DNA of 64,000 nucleotides. Origin: Bradyrhizobium valentinum. GTDB lineage: Bacteria; Pseudomonadota; Alphaproteobacteria; Rhizobiales; Xanthobacteraceae. Each line of letters begins with the position of its first letter. Position 1 is the stretch's first letter. Below are positions 52,718 through 61,977 of this stretch, in pieces. The translations under genes and the position numbers were made by a program. The stretch lies in the NCBI RefSeq assembly GCF_001440405.1, contig NZ_LLXX01000153.1:6623-70622 (forward strand), given 5' to 3'. The notes under the pieces are model-generated. The model saw only the letters and a program-made list of their open reading frames with translations, was not told the origin of the DNA and searched no databases.

Positions 52718-53263
52718 TTATTGAAAAAAGCGCTCAAGGTCCGCCCCTACTGTACCGCCCCGCCGGGTTTCGCTACCGTCGGTGAGGGGCAGCCCAGTCG
52801 CAAATTCGGAGAGTTGATATTTATCGCGGGCGACCGCAGCGCCGCCTTTCACATACAGCAGCACGTCAGTCCAGGCGTAGCCACGCAGGCCCGTGAGCAG
52901 GCCGAATGCATCAACCCTGGTTTCATCCTGGAGGCCTACGAAAGTGAGGTTAGCGTTGGAGTCCTTGAAATCAGCGCAGTTGCCGTTCGCCCGGATGCCG
53001 AACACCGAGTTGGCTATCTGCCAGCGGAAGCGGATTTCGCCGCCGAGCGGGCCTCCTGTCGCACTATGGCCCCTGATGGCAAGGGGCGGAGCGCGGACCA
53101 CAACGCCAGCGTTGACGAGATGCCAGCATCGACGCGCGGGGCCGCCACCGCTATTGATACCGATGTAGGAACCGCTTCGCTCGGAGAGCCGCGCGGCCAG
53201 ATCAGCGGCAGAGGCGGCCAGCACCACCAGGGCTACCGTGCCCAGCAGGATTCTTTTCATCCT
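52718..53263 (-). pseudogene. Outer-membrane beta-barrel porin-like protein (Omp25/31 type), truncated
   Basis: The signal peptide MKRILLGTVALVVLAASAAD from the ATG at 53263, then YIGINSGGG, GGEIRFRWQIANSVFGIRAN and a later strand WTDVLLYVKGGAAV, match the small bradyrhizobial outer-membrane barrels. The protein stops after GGTVGADLERFFQ without the final strands and the usual aromatic C-terminus, and part of the early barrel is garbled. Probably non-functional. Confidence 0.6.
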
Positions 53264-53844
53264 TCTTGACCCAATTCCGATGCAACTTTCTTGACGGTGT
53301 CCATGGATCACGGTTGCCATGTACCTGTCTTCTCCGTCAATTGATAGGGTTGGTAGTTGACTGGTAAGATCGTGCCCGCCTCTGCCAATGAATCGCTCGC
53401 CTTCTTCGACGCGGGCCGCGCGAGTTCGTCGCGCCCCAGACGTTTTGCCATCGTCGATAGGCCTGACGCCGCCAGACACATCGACTGGGTCTCGCGGCAG
53501 GTCGACATGTCGGACGAAGCTGGCTCGGTCGTCGCCGAGCATCTCGGCGATGTCCGCAACGAGCTTCTCGCCTCCGAGGCGAGCTATGAGTGAGCGTCAC
53601 ATGACGGTGTCCCGGCCGCGACCTGACTGAAGTCGGCGCGGCCGTGACTGCCGTCGGTGACGCGCTCACCGAACTGCGAGTTGCACTACCAGCTCTTCGC
53701 CTTCATGTCGCGGCCCGCCCAAGGGCGTCGAGTTCGCGGCCTCCGAGGAGCAAGTCATCCGCAACGCCATCGCGGCGGCGCTCGGCGCCGGCCCCGAAGG
53801 CGCACACTAAAAGGCATTCTCAACCTTGCTGCCGGGTGCAGTTC
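53264..53844. other. Unassigned region with broken reading frames
   Basis: Plus-strand frames 53372-53593 (VPASANESLAFFDAGRASSS... to ELLASEASYE) and about 53672-53811 (LHYQLFAFMSRP, then KGVEFAASEEQVIRNAIAAA) have protein-like composition but no recognisable family. The second is split by a frameshift. Confidence 0.35.
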
Positions 53845-53998
53845 AGCGGTCATCGCGCAGCTTAGCTTTGACGCGCCGCTTGGGCGTTTTGTTGCGCAGT
53901 TGCAGGCCCAACTCGCGGTAGACGCGCCGGGTCTTGTTCTGGCCGTGGCGCCATCCTTCACGACGAAGCAGGACGTGAACGCGGCGATAGACCGAAGA
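53845..53998 (-). pseudogene. IS3-family OrfB fragment
   Basis: VYRRVHVLLRREGWRHGQNK followed by TRRVYRELGLQLRNKTPK and RRVKAKLRDDR matches IS3/IS407-type OrfB proteins (RRVHVLLRREGW, RLYRELGLQLRNKTPKRR). A few codons are lost in the middle and both ends are missing. Confidence 0.7.
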
Positions 53999-53999
53999 A

Positions 54000-54210
54000 G
54001 CGTACGGCGCCGACGATCAGTGACAAAGCTGCCCGGACAGCGGTAGCGGAGCTAAACAAAGAGCCGAAACGGCGTGATGTCGAGCGCCGGCGCGAAGAGG
54101 CCGCGGCGGCCAGGAACGTGAGCGACGCGAGAAGGCGGTCGCAAAGGCGCAGGCGGCTCTCGACAGGGCCGTGCAGAATCGTGAGGTTCCTGCCATGGGC
54201 GCGAAATTCT
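54000..54210 (+). pseudogene. Lys/Ala-rich coiled-coil protein fragment
   Basis: KRTAPTISDKAARTAVAELN, KEPKRRDVERRREEAAAAR and, after a frame change, REKAVAKAQAALDRAVQNRE resemble small rhizobial coiled-coil hypothetical proteins. There is no clear start and the frame is interrupted. Confidence 0.35.
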
Positions 54211-54308
54211 GCATCGACCGCCAGCGACTGATAGAGAGCGCGACCATGCGCCTTGCCGTGTGCTTGCGAAATCGCAAACCTACCGCTGCGCCCTCCCGGA
54301 AGATCGAT

Positions 54309-55019
54309 ATGAGCGACAAAGTTGTTCGTTCTCAGGAGAAGTGGCACGAGTTCCTATCCTTTCTAGATCAGCACATGCCGTCCCGATGGATATTCAGAGG
54401 GCAGTCTTCGGAAGCCTGGGATCTCCGTCCATCGGCTGGTCGGAAGCCAGGCTATGATCCGTTGTTCGAAGAGCGCGTATTTCGAGTCTTCAAGAAGGAT
54501 GCGCGGCTGCATACCCATATGCCCGAAACAAACGATTGGGATTGGCTCGCCCTAGGCCAGCATTTCGGGTTACCTACGAGGCTACTGGATTGGAGTACAA
54601 ATCCCCTCGTGGCTTGTTTCTTCGCATTGATGGACGAGTCGTACGACAAGGAAAGTGCGGTCGTCTACGCCTATCCATTAAACGAAAAGCAGATCGTCGA
54701 TCCCAGCGATGCAGAGACCTGGCCTTCACCCTTCAAGCTCAAGGAGGTGGGGTTCATGCTTCCGTCTAGCCTTGCTCCGCGGATTTCGAATCAACGTGGA
54801 TTGTTTTCTATCCATCCTCGACCGGACGAGCCTTGGCGCCCGAAGGAGATCGAAGAGCATAAGTTCATCATTCCAGCAGAATTCCGGTATACTTTTCAAC
54901 GAAAGCTGTTTCGTATGGGCGTGGATGCAGCGCACATTTGGGCAAATCTGGAAGGCGTGTGCGGCTCGCTGAGATGGCAGTACGACAGGCGCCTAGGAAT
55001 AAGTGCGGCAGGCCTTTAG
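54309..55019 (+). CDS. FRG-domain protein, candidate defence gene
   Basis: This 236-residue protein has the FRG domain signature: WIFRGQSSEAWDLRPSAGR near residue 25, DWLALGQHFGLPTRLLDWST with the conserved H-G-LPTRLLDW, and NPLVACFFAL. FRG proteins are common in phage-defence islands, but their activity is poorly defined. The ATG at 54309 with GGAAG upstream gives MSDKVVRSQEKWHEFL; the frame is open further up but unlike the family. It overlaps or abuts a small downstream partner. Confidence 0.85.
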   Translation: MSDKVVRSQEKWHEFLSFLDQHMPSRWIFRGQSSEAWDLRPSAGRKPGYDPLFEERVFRVFKKDARLHTHMPETNDWDWLALGQHFGLPTRLLDWSTNPLVACFFALMDESYDKESAVVYAYPLNEKQIVDPSDAETWPSPFKLKEVGFMLPSSLAPRISNQRGLFSIHPRPDEPWRPKEIEEHKFIIPAEFRYTFQRKLFRMGVDAAHIWANLEGVCGSLRWQYDRRLGISAAGL

Positions 55020-55029
55020 GACAAATGCC

Positions 55030-55362
55030 ATGGCTAAAGAGAGAGCTTCATCGGCTGCGTCGAAGCAGTCTCACGAGATAGCCGAAGCGGTGAGAAACGT
55101 CGAAATCGCGGACACCGAAGCGTGGCGAGATCTCGATTCGCTTTCTTCCAATACACTGGTTGAGGCGGTCGAAGTGTTCGGAGACGAGATACGTTTTGAT
55201 GGTACTCGATTCGAGGGCCCGATCAATGTGCACGTCACTTTGCAGTACGCCAAAGACGTAACGCTTTCCGAGACATTTCCAGGGCGATTCGAGGCGAGGT
55301 GGGAAGGAGATGCACCGTCGATTGATCGGGTGCTCGTCGATACGAGTTCCTTCACGCGTTGA
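55030..55362 (+). CDS. Small hypothetical partner of the FRG gene
   Basis: This 110-residue acidic protein (MAKERASSAASKQSHEIAEA... to VLVDTSSFTR) starts 11 bases after the FRG gene. The middle has alternating strands (IRFDGTRFEGPINVHVTLQY). No known motif. The tight pairing suggests a two-gene unit. Confidence 0.6.
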   Translation: MAKERASSAASKQSHEIAEAVRNVEIADTEAWRDLDSLSSNTLVEAVEVFGDEIRFDGTRFEGPINVHVTLQYAKDVTLSETFPGRFEARWEGDAPSIDRVLVDTSSFTR

Positions 55363-55516
55363 TACGCACGACGACAATCGCAGAATACAGACGCTTGTTG
55401 GAGGGGGCGAGGCTTGACGTGCCCGAGCGGTCGACTATCCGAAGATCGTCGCTATAAGTCACGTTTCGCCACTCCTGGGAGGGCTATTTGCGATCCGTGG
55501 TCGCGGCGCTCAGCTG

Positions 55517-57613
55517 TTACCTCCACAGGCGACCGGCTTGGCGGAAGAACCCGGTGACCGCAGCAACGGGGTTGGTGACAGCAATTGTGACGCTCTTGCC
55601 CAACTCACCGGCCGCGTGTCCAATCCCGCTGTCGGTCGGGAATGCTCGCCTGGCCATGTCGCCCACGTCGTTCGCCGCCTTCTTCGTCGCTTCGTCGTAG
55701 CTGCCCGCCGCAGCTTGGATGCGACCGAGAAGCTTGACGACTTCATTGTTTTTACCGGGACCCTTAGTGATGTCGTTCCAAGCGTTTCGCAGGAACTTCA
55801 TGATCTCGCCATTCGGACCAATTTCCAGGTCGCCAACTTCGATCCGAATGCTGGGAAGGTTAGGGCAGGACTGGCGCATGGTCGCATTCCAATGATCAAT
55901 TGCCGCCTTCCGCATCCGCTCCATGTACTCTGACGACGGCTGCTGGAACGGGTGATTGCCGAGTACGACACTAAAGCTCGAGGACAGGCGATATCCGTCC
56001 GAGCTAGGCTCGGCCGCGAAGTCATCCAGCGAGAGAGACGCGTAAAGACCGTCGACAACCGACAGACGCGCCGTCGAGCGCTCATCCTGTTTGGCCGGCG
56101 GCAGAATCGTCATCGTAATAGGGGCGCCTGCAATGAAGGAGGGCGCAAGTGGCTTCGAACCGACGAGCACGCCTACCTTGGCGCCGAACTGCGGGACTGT
56201 TGCCACACCGTCGCCGATCTTGAGTTTACCATCCGTCCGAGCATCGATATCGAGTAGTCCGCAGCTCATGACAGGACCAGCAACTGCTACAGTCCGGCCC
56301 TCGAAGGGGAATTTCGTCGTGCCAAACCACGCGCGAAGCGTCGTGCTGGCAGAGCCCTGCATGCCAATCGACGTCCCGATGCCGCCGCCGATCAGCGGGT
56401 CGAAATGGACATGCACGGGTGCGATAAAGGAGGCGCTGACGGGCAGCGACAGCGAGGGGCCTTGCGCCTGATCGAGCACAACGCTCGGTTTTGCGAAATT
56501 CACGCGCCCTTTGATCCATCCAGCATCCCGAATCTCGGCAAAGACGCCGCCTTCACCCAGGATATTGTCGCGCCACTTTTTGTCGAACAAGCGGCCCGAG
56601 ATCGCCTTGCCCTGGACCGAAATGCTAAAGCCAGCCAAGGTATTGGCAAGCTGGTCGGTCAGCTTCGTGAAGGCCGTACGCCCGATCGTAACGGCAACAT
56701 CGCGCGAGAAAAGCCCGTCCAGGACGCCAGCCTTCGCTTGAACCTCTTGGCGTGCGCGGGAAAGGTCGTCTGCGTTGACCGTGTCAGGTAGCGCGACGCC
56801 GACGGCGCTTGGCGCCTGGCGCGTCGGTGCGAGCGTCGCAGTGAGGACAACTCCCTTGGGAGTGAACACCGGCGCTACGACCGTCAGCCATTGATCGAAG
56901 TGGAAAGGCGAGGGCATTGCCGTGAGCTCGACCGTACCAGAATTGTTGTCGCCGAAATGCTGCGTAATCGTCTCGGGCGAGCCGACCGAGAAGCTGAAAT
57001 GCGGACGATAAGTTGCCTTCAATGCCAGCTTGTCGAACAGGAAGGACAGGGTGCCGGCGGTGATGGTCTCGCTGGTCAACTGCCGGCCGCGCAGGTTCAG
57101 AAAGCCATATTGAAGCTGAGGGGCAACCTTGACCGGGATGAACTTGAAGTTGGCAGCGTCCGTCGGGCTGTCCTGTGCGACAGAATTCTCCTCTGTCGTG
57201 CCGGCATAGATCAGGAAGCCCTCGACATCCAGGCCTGCGGCGAGACCACGTTTGGTATCTGCGGCAGTCAGATCGAGCCGAGCCACCATGCGGCCCGGTT
57301 CAGTACGAAGCGTGACGGACCTCACAGTCAGCCGGATATCGTCATCGAGCTCCTTCGAATGGACGGTGACCGTCTGTCCCGTGAGTGCAGCGCCCATCTT
57401 GTCGAACATCGACTTGTCGAGCGCGATAAAGGCGCCATCGCCGCTCGACTGCGTAAAATTCTGAAGGCCATGAAGGCTTTGCTGCAGGCCGACAAATTCG
57501 GCTTTAGCCGTCTCTGTCAGAATGTATTCGCGCTGATAAGTGGTATAGAGCGTTGCCGCTCCGGCAGCCGCCAACCCCACCACACTCAAGGCAGCCCAAG
57601 CTACGCGTCGCAT
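55517..57613 (-). CDS. Large membrane-anchored hypothetical protein
   Basis: This 698-residue protein has an N-terminal membrane anchor or signal (VAWAALSVVGLAAAGAATLY). The long body is beta-rich with repeated patterns of DUF4403/lipid-binding type (amphipathic strands, for example ISVQGKAISGRLF and LLDIDARTDGKLKIGDG). The C-terminal 100 residues are helical (RIQAAAGSYDEATKKAANDV). It probably acts at the periplasmic face. I do not recognise the family with certainty. It is divergent from the small membrane protein at 57777. Confidence 0.65.
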   Translation of the reverse strand: MRRVAWAALSVVGLAAAGAATLYTTYQREYILTETAKAEFVGLQQSLHGLQNFTQSSGDGAFIALDKSMFDKMGAALTGQTVTVHSKELDDDIRLTVRSVTLRTEPGRMVARLDLTAADTKRGLAAGLDVEGFLIYAGTTEENSVAQDSPTDAANFKFIPVKVAPQLQYGFLNLRGRQLTSETITAGTLSFLFDKLALKATYRPHFSFSVGSPETITQHFGDNNSGTVELTAMPSPFHFDQWLTVVAPVFTPKGVVLTATLAPTRQAPSAVGVALPDTVNADDLSRARQEVQAKAGVLDGLFSRDVAVTIGRTAFTKLTDQLANTLAGFSISVQGKAISGRLFDKKWRDNILGEGGVFAEIRDAGWIKGRVNFAKPSVVLDQAQGPSLSLPVSASFIAPVHVHFDPLIGGGIGTSIGMQGSASTTLRAWFGTTKFPFEGRTVAVAGPVMSCGLLDIDARTDGKLKIGDGVATVPQFGAKVGVLVGSKPLAPSFIAGAPITMTILPPAKQDERSTARLSVVDGLYASLSLDDFAAEPSSDGYRLSSSFSVVLGNHPFQQPSSEYMERMRKAAIDHWNATMRQSCPNLPSIRIEVGDLEIGPNGEIMKFLRNAWNDITKGPGKNNEVVKLLGRIQAAAGSYDEATKKAANDVGDMARRAFPTDSGIGHAAGELGKSVTIAVTNPVAAVTGFFRQAGRLWR

Positions 57614-57776
57614 TTGGCACCTAAGAATTGCGCCCCAATCACATGGGGCGGCTTATGGATATTGAGAAGGTATCGTCTAATAATTCTTTTTCGCGCTTGA
57701 AGGTGAATAGTGGCCTTTACCTCCCTGAACGCAGAATGAATGCTACACTTCGATCGATGCGACTTTGGAAGGACGT

Positions 57777-58394
57777 ATGACACAGGTCCAGCTGAGCAAG
57801 ATTTGGTCTGTCGTGAGCGCGGCGCTGCTCTACTACGCTTTGAACTCCTGGATCGTGGCGCAAGGCGGAAACGAAGTCTTCGGCGCCAAGCTTGTCCTCT
57901 CTCAACGCGTGCCAGCGGCCATGGTGGCCATCCTCGTTTGCTCCGTTCTCGCCATCGCATCGTCTGCAATTGGCCTTCTGTACGCCCGGCGCGGCGGCAA
58001 ACGATGGCACGAGCGGATCCCCGTCGTTGGTTTTGAGGCCATCGATACGGCTTCGGTCGAGGGACGGGTCTATCAGGGAGCCATGCTCGCGCTTCTGTCC
58101 GGTCTACCCTTCGTCGCCATGATCTACTTCTGGTACTCCCTTCTAACGGCGCAGGTAATGCTGAATGAAGGCAGCAAGAAGCTGATCGGTCTCTGGAATT
58201 TGGGGTGGCTCTGGAATTCGAAGCTGAGCGATCCCGCTCGCATTTGTACCAACTTTACCGAAGGGGCCATCGACCCATGCACGGGAAGTGCGACGATCCT
58301 GCCTGGGGTCGAGCCGGGGCTGTTTGCTTGCCTCTCCCTGCTCGCACTTTTCATCGCAGCCAAGCATTGGAAGGCTGTCGTGCTCCGCCGTTGA
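57777..58394 (+). CDS. Hypothetical membrane protein
   Basis: This 205-residue protein has four likely membrane segments (around VVSAALLYYALNSWIV, AAMVAILVCSVLAIASSAIGL, GAMLALLSGLPFVAMIYFWY and GLFACLSLLALFIA). The ATG at 57777 has GGAAGGA upstream. No known domain. It faces the large anchored protein across a 160-base shared upstream region. Confidence 0.7.
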   Translation: MTQVQLSKIWSVVSAALLYYALNSWIVAQGGNEVFGAKLVLSQRVPAAMVAILVCSVLAIASSAIGLLYARRGGKRWHERIPVVGFEAIDTASVEGRVYQGAMLALLSGLPFVAMIYFWYSLLTAQVMLNEGSKKLIGLWNLGWLWNSKLSDPARICTNFTEGAIDPCTGSATILPGVEPGLFACLSLLALFIAAKHWKAVVLRR

Positions 58395-58580
58395 CACTAA
58401 TCACGTCAGTGCAGAGGGCTGTGCGAGTCGCCTTTTCGAACGATTTCCTTTCGATTTGAAATCCACACGAAGCCACGTTGGGACGAATTGCGATACAATC
58501 TCGCACGTGGCCTGCTTGTGCGTGTACTAAACACGCCATCGTTCCCCTTTTTTGGTGGCGGTTCGCTCGCCCCCGCAGCA

Positions 58581-59510
58581 TCATTGCACAGGCACGGGCG
58601 AGCTATGTGAACGCAGCCAATAGCCCAGCGTCAAGGCCTCGTGGCGATTGAAGAACGTCTCGAAATCGAAAACGTGCCGGTCTCCGTTGAGGTCCGCCAG
58701 GAGCACCTCGCTCCGACCGAGGCTGCCGCCTCGTTGCGCGCCACAATAGCCGACGATCGTCGCGAACAGATCGGTCTCGCGCAGCGAGCCAAAACGTTGG
58801 CGGAATGGGGGAGATTCCACGCAATAGCGGCATGGGTTCGCAGGATCGAAATCGGTCTTGCGCCGTGCCGGATGCGGATGGCCTGTGACCAGGGCGACGA
58901 TCGGCCGGCCACCATGGCCCTGTTCGACGAAGCGCCAGAGCGTGGACGTCATGGTGTTGCCGAACCCCTTGCTCAAGCTTTTGACGAACGCAAGGCTCGG
59001 GCTCGAAGAGATCGCTTCGGAGACGAAGCGACCAGCGAGAAAAAGCATCTGGCCGGCAGCGTAGTTCGCCTCGGCTTCCATGATTTGGTGGCAGGCGGGC
59101 GTGAGCGTCTGTTCCGTATCGCCCAACATCATCCCGGTGTGCCAAGGGATGATGTCGTGGCCGATCTCATGGGCCTCGTTCCAGCGGTGCTTGAGGACAG
59201 GCAGATCCTGGTCGAGCAGGATCCGCTTCTGGTCGGGCAAATACAGGGCCTTCAGGCTGAGATTTTGGACCGCGTCGCGCAGGAGCGTCGGGCGGAGGAG
59301 AACCTGAAGACCTGCGACCTTCATGCGCGAGAAAGTCTCTCGCAAAAGGCTGTCGTCGGTCGTCGAATAGTAGCCGCGGTCGAGCTTCAGCAGGTCCCGG
59401 ACAACGCGCAGATCGATGGGCGGCTCCGGGTTGCCAAGACCCCGTAGGACCTTGTCGACCTGTCCGTCGATATCGGCGATCGTTCGATGTCCGAGGCTGA
59501 CGTTCTTCAC
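58581..59510 (-). CDS. ImmA/IrrE-family metallopeptidase
   Basis: This 309-residue COG2856 protein has the zinc motif HEIGH (residues 114-118) in RWNEAHEIGHDIIPWH and an Asn/Glu-rich helix MEAEANYAAGQMLF supplying the third ligand. Such peptidases cleave or inactivate a partner XRE repressor, often after DNA damage. The upstream XRE gene overlaps its start by four bases. Fourth gene of the operon starting at 60845. The pairing resembles CapP/CapH regulators of CBASS; that is inference from location. Confidence 0.88.
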   Translation of the reverse strand: MKNVSLGHRTIADIDGQVDKVLRGLGNPEPPIDLRVVRDLLKLDRGYYSTTDDSLLRETFSRMKVAGLQVLLRPTLLRDAVQNLSLKALYLPDQKRILLDQDLPVLKHRWNEAHEIGHDIIPWHTGMMLGDTEQTLTPACHQIMEAEANYAAGQMLFLAGRFVSEAISSSPSLAFVKSLSKGFGNTMTSTLWRFVEQGHGGRPIVALVTGHPHPARRKTDFDPANPCRYCVESPPFRQRFGSLRETDLFATIVGYCGAQRGGSLGRSEVLLADLNGDRHVFDFETFFNRHEALTLGYWLRSHSSPVPVQ

Positions 59511-60010
59511 TTGGCTCGCTTGGGGTCCTGTTCGCTCAAGACGGCGACGAACGCCTCGAGAGCCGAGTTTTCTTCCGGCGTCAGCTTCTGCATAGCCTCG
59601 GAGCGGGCGGCGAATCGGACAGCCTCCTGCCGCAACCCGGCGTCGTTCGCCGCGGTCAGTCCGGCAAGCTGCATCAAGCGCCGCTGAGATACCTCAAAGG
59701 TCTGCGCCAGTTTGAAGATCGTTCGCGGCTCGGGAACATAATGGACTTCGTTCTCGATCACGAGCAACTCGCTCGCGTCGAGCTCGGCGACCTCGGCCAG
59801 TCTCTCCATGGAGAGACCGCGACGGCGTCGCATCAGGTTCACGAACTTGCCGAAAGCGATTCGGGTTTCCTCGGCCGCAGCGGTCTGCGTAATCGTGGTC
59901 GGACGCTCGTCCGGTACCGGATCGAACGCCAGCAAGCCGGCGCCGACGGCGGCGTCGCCTTCACGACGAGCTCGAGCCATCCACCACTCCTTACTCCGTT
60001 CAATTTTCAT
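59507..60010 (-). CDS. XRE-family transcriptional regulator
   Basis: This 167-residue protein has a central helix-turn-helix (about 50-110): FGKFVNLMRRRRGLSMERLA, ELDASELLVIENEVHYVPEP and TIFKLAQTFEVSQRRLMQLA. The C-terminal tail may be the cleavage-sensitive part. It overlaps the ImmA-like gene by four bases downstream and the GNAT gene upstream. Confidence 0.88.
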   Translation of the reverse strand: MKIERSKEWWMARARREGDAAVGAGLLAFDPVPDERPTTITQTAAAEETRIAFGKFVNLMRRRRGLSMERLAEVAELDASELLVIENEVHYVPEPRTIFKLAQTFEVSQRRLMQLAGLTAANDAGLRQEAVRFAARSEAMQKLTPEENSALEAFVAVLSEQDPKRAK

Positions 60011-60636
60011 CGTTCTCCCTCCTGTTCGAAGAACGCGCGAGCCTGCTCGCTGGTCATCTCAAAGTATCTTAAATTTTGGTACGCCACGTCCTGGCCCAGA
60101 TCGGTCATTCCGATCTTGCGGTAGTAATCATCGGCTTGGGGCAGGGAATGGAGCCCCAAGCGCCCCTTGAAACCCTCGTCTTCGCTGAGCGCGATGGCTG
60201 CCGTGATGAGGGCCGAGCCCACGCCGCGGAGGCGCGGGGCGGCCCCGAGCTCCGGTCGGTTCCATGGCGCAGCCTCGAGGTAATCGACATACACGAGCGG
60301 CTTGCCGCGCTGGTTTGCTTCCCGGCCCGTCTTGGTCAGATCGACCTGAGCCAGGCCTTGCGTTTCGCCGAGAGCGACGACGCTGAACCCGCGGAAGGCC
60401 AAGAGCCCTTGCACGCGGGTCGTCTTCTGCGTCCAATCCCAGTGCCAGCTTTGCGGCCACTGGTCTATCGGCACGCCTCTGCGCGCGAGCTCCTGAAGTA
60501 CGGTCAGCAGGGCAGGGCGCCACTTCGTCTGCCAGTCGTCGAGCTGCGCCTGCTCGATCGCATCGCGCAGCTCGGCTTCGACGCTTGCACCGGTCGCGAC
60601 ATCGAGAAGATAGATTTTCGAGACGTCGACCGTCAT
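60007..60636 (-). CDS. GNAT-family acetyltransferase
   Basis: This 209-residue GNAT protein has the acetyl-CoA loop RLRGVGSALITAAIALSED and a C-terminal strand GLHSLPQADDYYRKIGM. The upstream gene encodes a ribbon-helix-helix protein whose stop overlaps this start, the order of RHH-GNAT toxin-antitoxin pairs such as TacAT. This GNAT is longer than those toxins and shares an operon with regulators, so a toxin role is only possible. Confidence 0.8.
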   Translation of the reverse strand: MTVDVSKIYLLDVATGASVEAELRDAIEQAQLDDWQTKWRPALLTVLQELARRGVPIDQWPQSWHWDWTQKTTRVQGLLAFRGFSVVALGETQGLAQVDLTKTGREANQRGKPLVYVDYLEAAPWNRPELGAAPRLRGVGSALITAAIALSEDEGFKGRLGLHSLPQADDYYRKIGMTDLGQDVAYQNLRYFEMTSEQARAFFEQEGER

Positions 60637-60845
60637 AGAAGCATCAACTCCGCCTTCTCCTTCGTCGCGTCGTTCTCGAACAAGAGCTTTTCGCCCTTTT
60701 CGACCCGAGCATCGATCGTCTGATAGAGGCGCAAGGCCTGCCGGAGCACGGCAGTCTTGGTGATGTCCTTCCGGGCCGACAGTTCGTCCAGAACCCGCAT
60801 CTCGGCGTCGGTGAGGTTCAGCGTCATAGTTCGCTTCGCCGTCAT
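60633..60845 (-). CDS. Ribbon-helix-helix DNA-binding protein
   Basis: This 70-residue protein starts MTAKRTMTLNLTDAEMRVLD at 60845; the ATG at 60884 is less likely. An antiparallel strand, RTMTLNL, and helices with DELSARKDITKTAVLRQAL are typical of RHH repressors/antitoxins. It is the first gene of the four-gene operon and could autoregulate through the inverted repeats in the divergent promoter region. Confidence 0.8.
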   Translation of the reverse strand: MTAKRTMTLNLTDAEMRVLDELSARKDITKTAVLRQALRLYQTIDARVEKGEKLLFENDATKEKAELMLL

Positions 60846-60878
60846 CTCATCCTCCGTCGTTGTCCGCAGGATATAGAG

Positions 60879-60946
60879 AATCAATTGATTTTGTCAAGGT
60901 CAAATAGCCAGATTTAGGCACCTTGAATAGCTAAAATTTGGCTATT
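60879..60946. promoter_or_regulatory. Operator-like repeats in the divergent promoter region
   Basis: AATCAATTGATT at 60879-60890 is a perfect palindrome, and AATAGCCA (60903-60910) pairs with TGGCTATT (60939-60946) around an ATAGCTA core. The region is strikingly AT-rich against its surroundings and lies between the RHH operon and the CBASS operon, so one or both DNA-binding proteins may act here. Confidence 0.5.
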
Positions 60947-61003
60947 ATGTCCTAGTCTCAACGCCGCCGCGCCTCGGGCCAGCCGGCCAAACAGGAGCGG
61001 GAT

Positions 61004-61969
61004 ATGGGACGGCAACACGTCGGCCATGATGAAATCGCCACCTTTGCGCAGGATAAAGTGAACCTGCCCAAGGACACGGCGGATGAGTATCGGGCGCAGG
61101 CCCGGCGGCTTCGCGAGAAGCTGGAAGGCTATCTGTCCGAGCATCCGGACTTCACACTGAAGAAGATGCTGCTCTCCGGCAGCCTGGCGAAGGGTACGGC
61201 GCTTCGTTCTCTCAATGACATCGACATCGCCTGCTACATCAGCGGCGCCGACGCGCCGAAGGACGTGCAGGCTTTGCTCGACTATCTGGCCGAGCGGCTT
61301 CGCAAGGCCTTCCCCAATTTTAGTCCCGACCAGGTCAAGCCGCAGACCTATTCCGTCACCGTCTCCTTCCGGGGGACGGGGCTCGATGTAGACGTGGTGC
61401 CGATCCTCTATGATGGTGACCCGAAGTGGTATGGCAACCTCGTCAGCCAGGATGACGGCTCGTTCCTGAAGACGAGCATTCCGCTGCATCTGGAATTCGC
61501 GGCCAAGCGCAAGCGCGCGCAGGAGAAGCATTTCGCGCAGGTGGTCCGGCTCGTGAAGTTCTGGGCCCGGCGCATGAAGCAGGAACGGGACGGCTTCCGT
61601 TTCAAATCCTTCATGATCGAGATGATCCTCGCCAAGCTCTGCGACGACGGGTTGGATCTCTCCGACTATCCGGAGGCGCTTCAGCACTTCTTTACCTATC
61701 TCGCCCGCACGGACTTCCGGCAGCAGATCGTGTTCAGCGACTACTATCCGGCCTCGTCGGTCGGCACGTTCTCCGACACTGTGCAGATCATTGATCCGGT
61801 GAACGCCACGAACAACGTCGCTCGCCTCTACACGACAACGAACGCGGACGCGATCGTCGATGCCGCACTCGACGCCGGCGACGCGATCGATGCGGCGCTT
61901 GCCGCTCCCAACAAGCAACTGACCGTCGCCTATTGGCAGAAGGTCTTCGGCTCCTCCTTCCAGGCGTGA
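61004..61969 (+). CDS. CBASS cGAS/DncV-like nucleotidyltransferase (CD-NTase)
   Basis: This 321-residue nucleotidyltransferase has the G-S signature GSLAKGTALRSLNDIDIACY (Gly59-Ser60, Asp72 and Asp74) and the third acid pair in GLDVDVVPIL (Asp128, Asp130). In CBASS it makes a cyclic oligonucleotide after phage infection. Next come HORMA and TRIP13 genes, eight bases and then one base apart, which identify a type III CBASS operon. The ATG at 61004 follows GGAGCGGGAT. Confidence 0.9.
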   Translation: MGRQHVGHDEIATFAQDKVNLPKDTADEYRAQARRLREKLEGYLSEHPDFTLKKMLLSGSLAKGTALRSLNDIDIACYISGADAPKDVQALLDYLAERLRKAFPNFSPDQVKPQTYSVTVSFRGTGLDVDVVPILYDGDPKWYGNLVSQDDGSFLKTSIPLHLEFAAKRKRAQEKHFAQVVRLVKFWARRMKQERDGFRFKSFMIEMILAKLCDDGLDLSDYPEALQHFFTYLARTDFRQQIVFSDYYPASSVGTFSDTVQIIDPVNATNNVARLYTTTNADAIVDAALDAGDAIDAALAAPNKQLTVAYWQKVFGSSFQA

Positions 61970-61977
61970 GGTCCACC

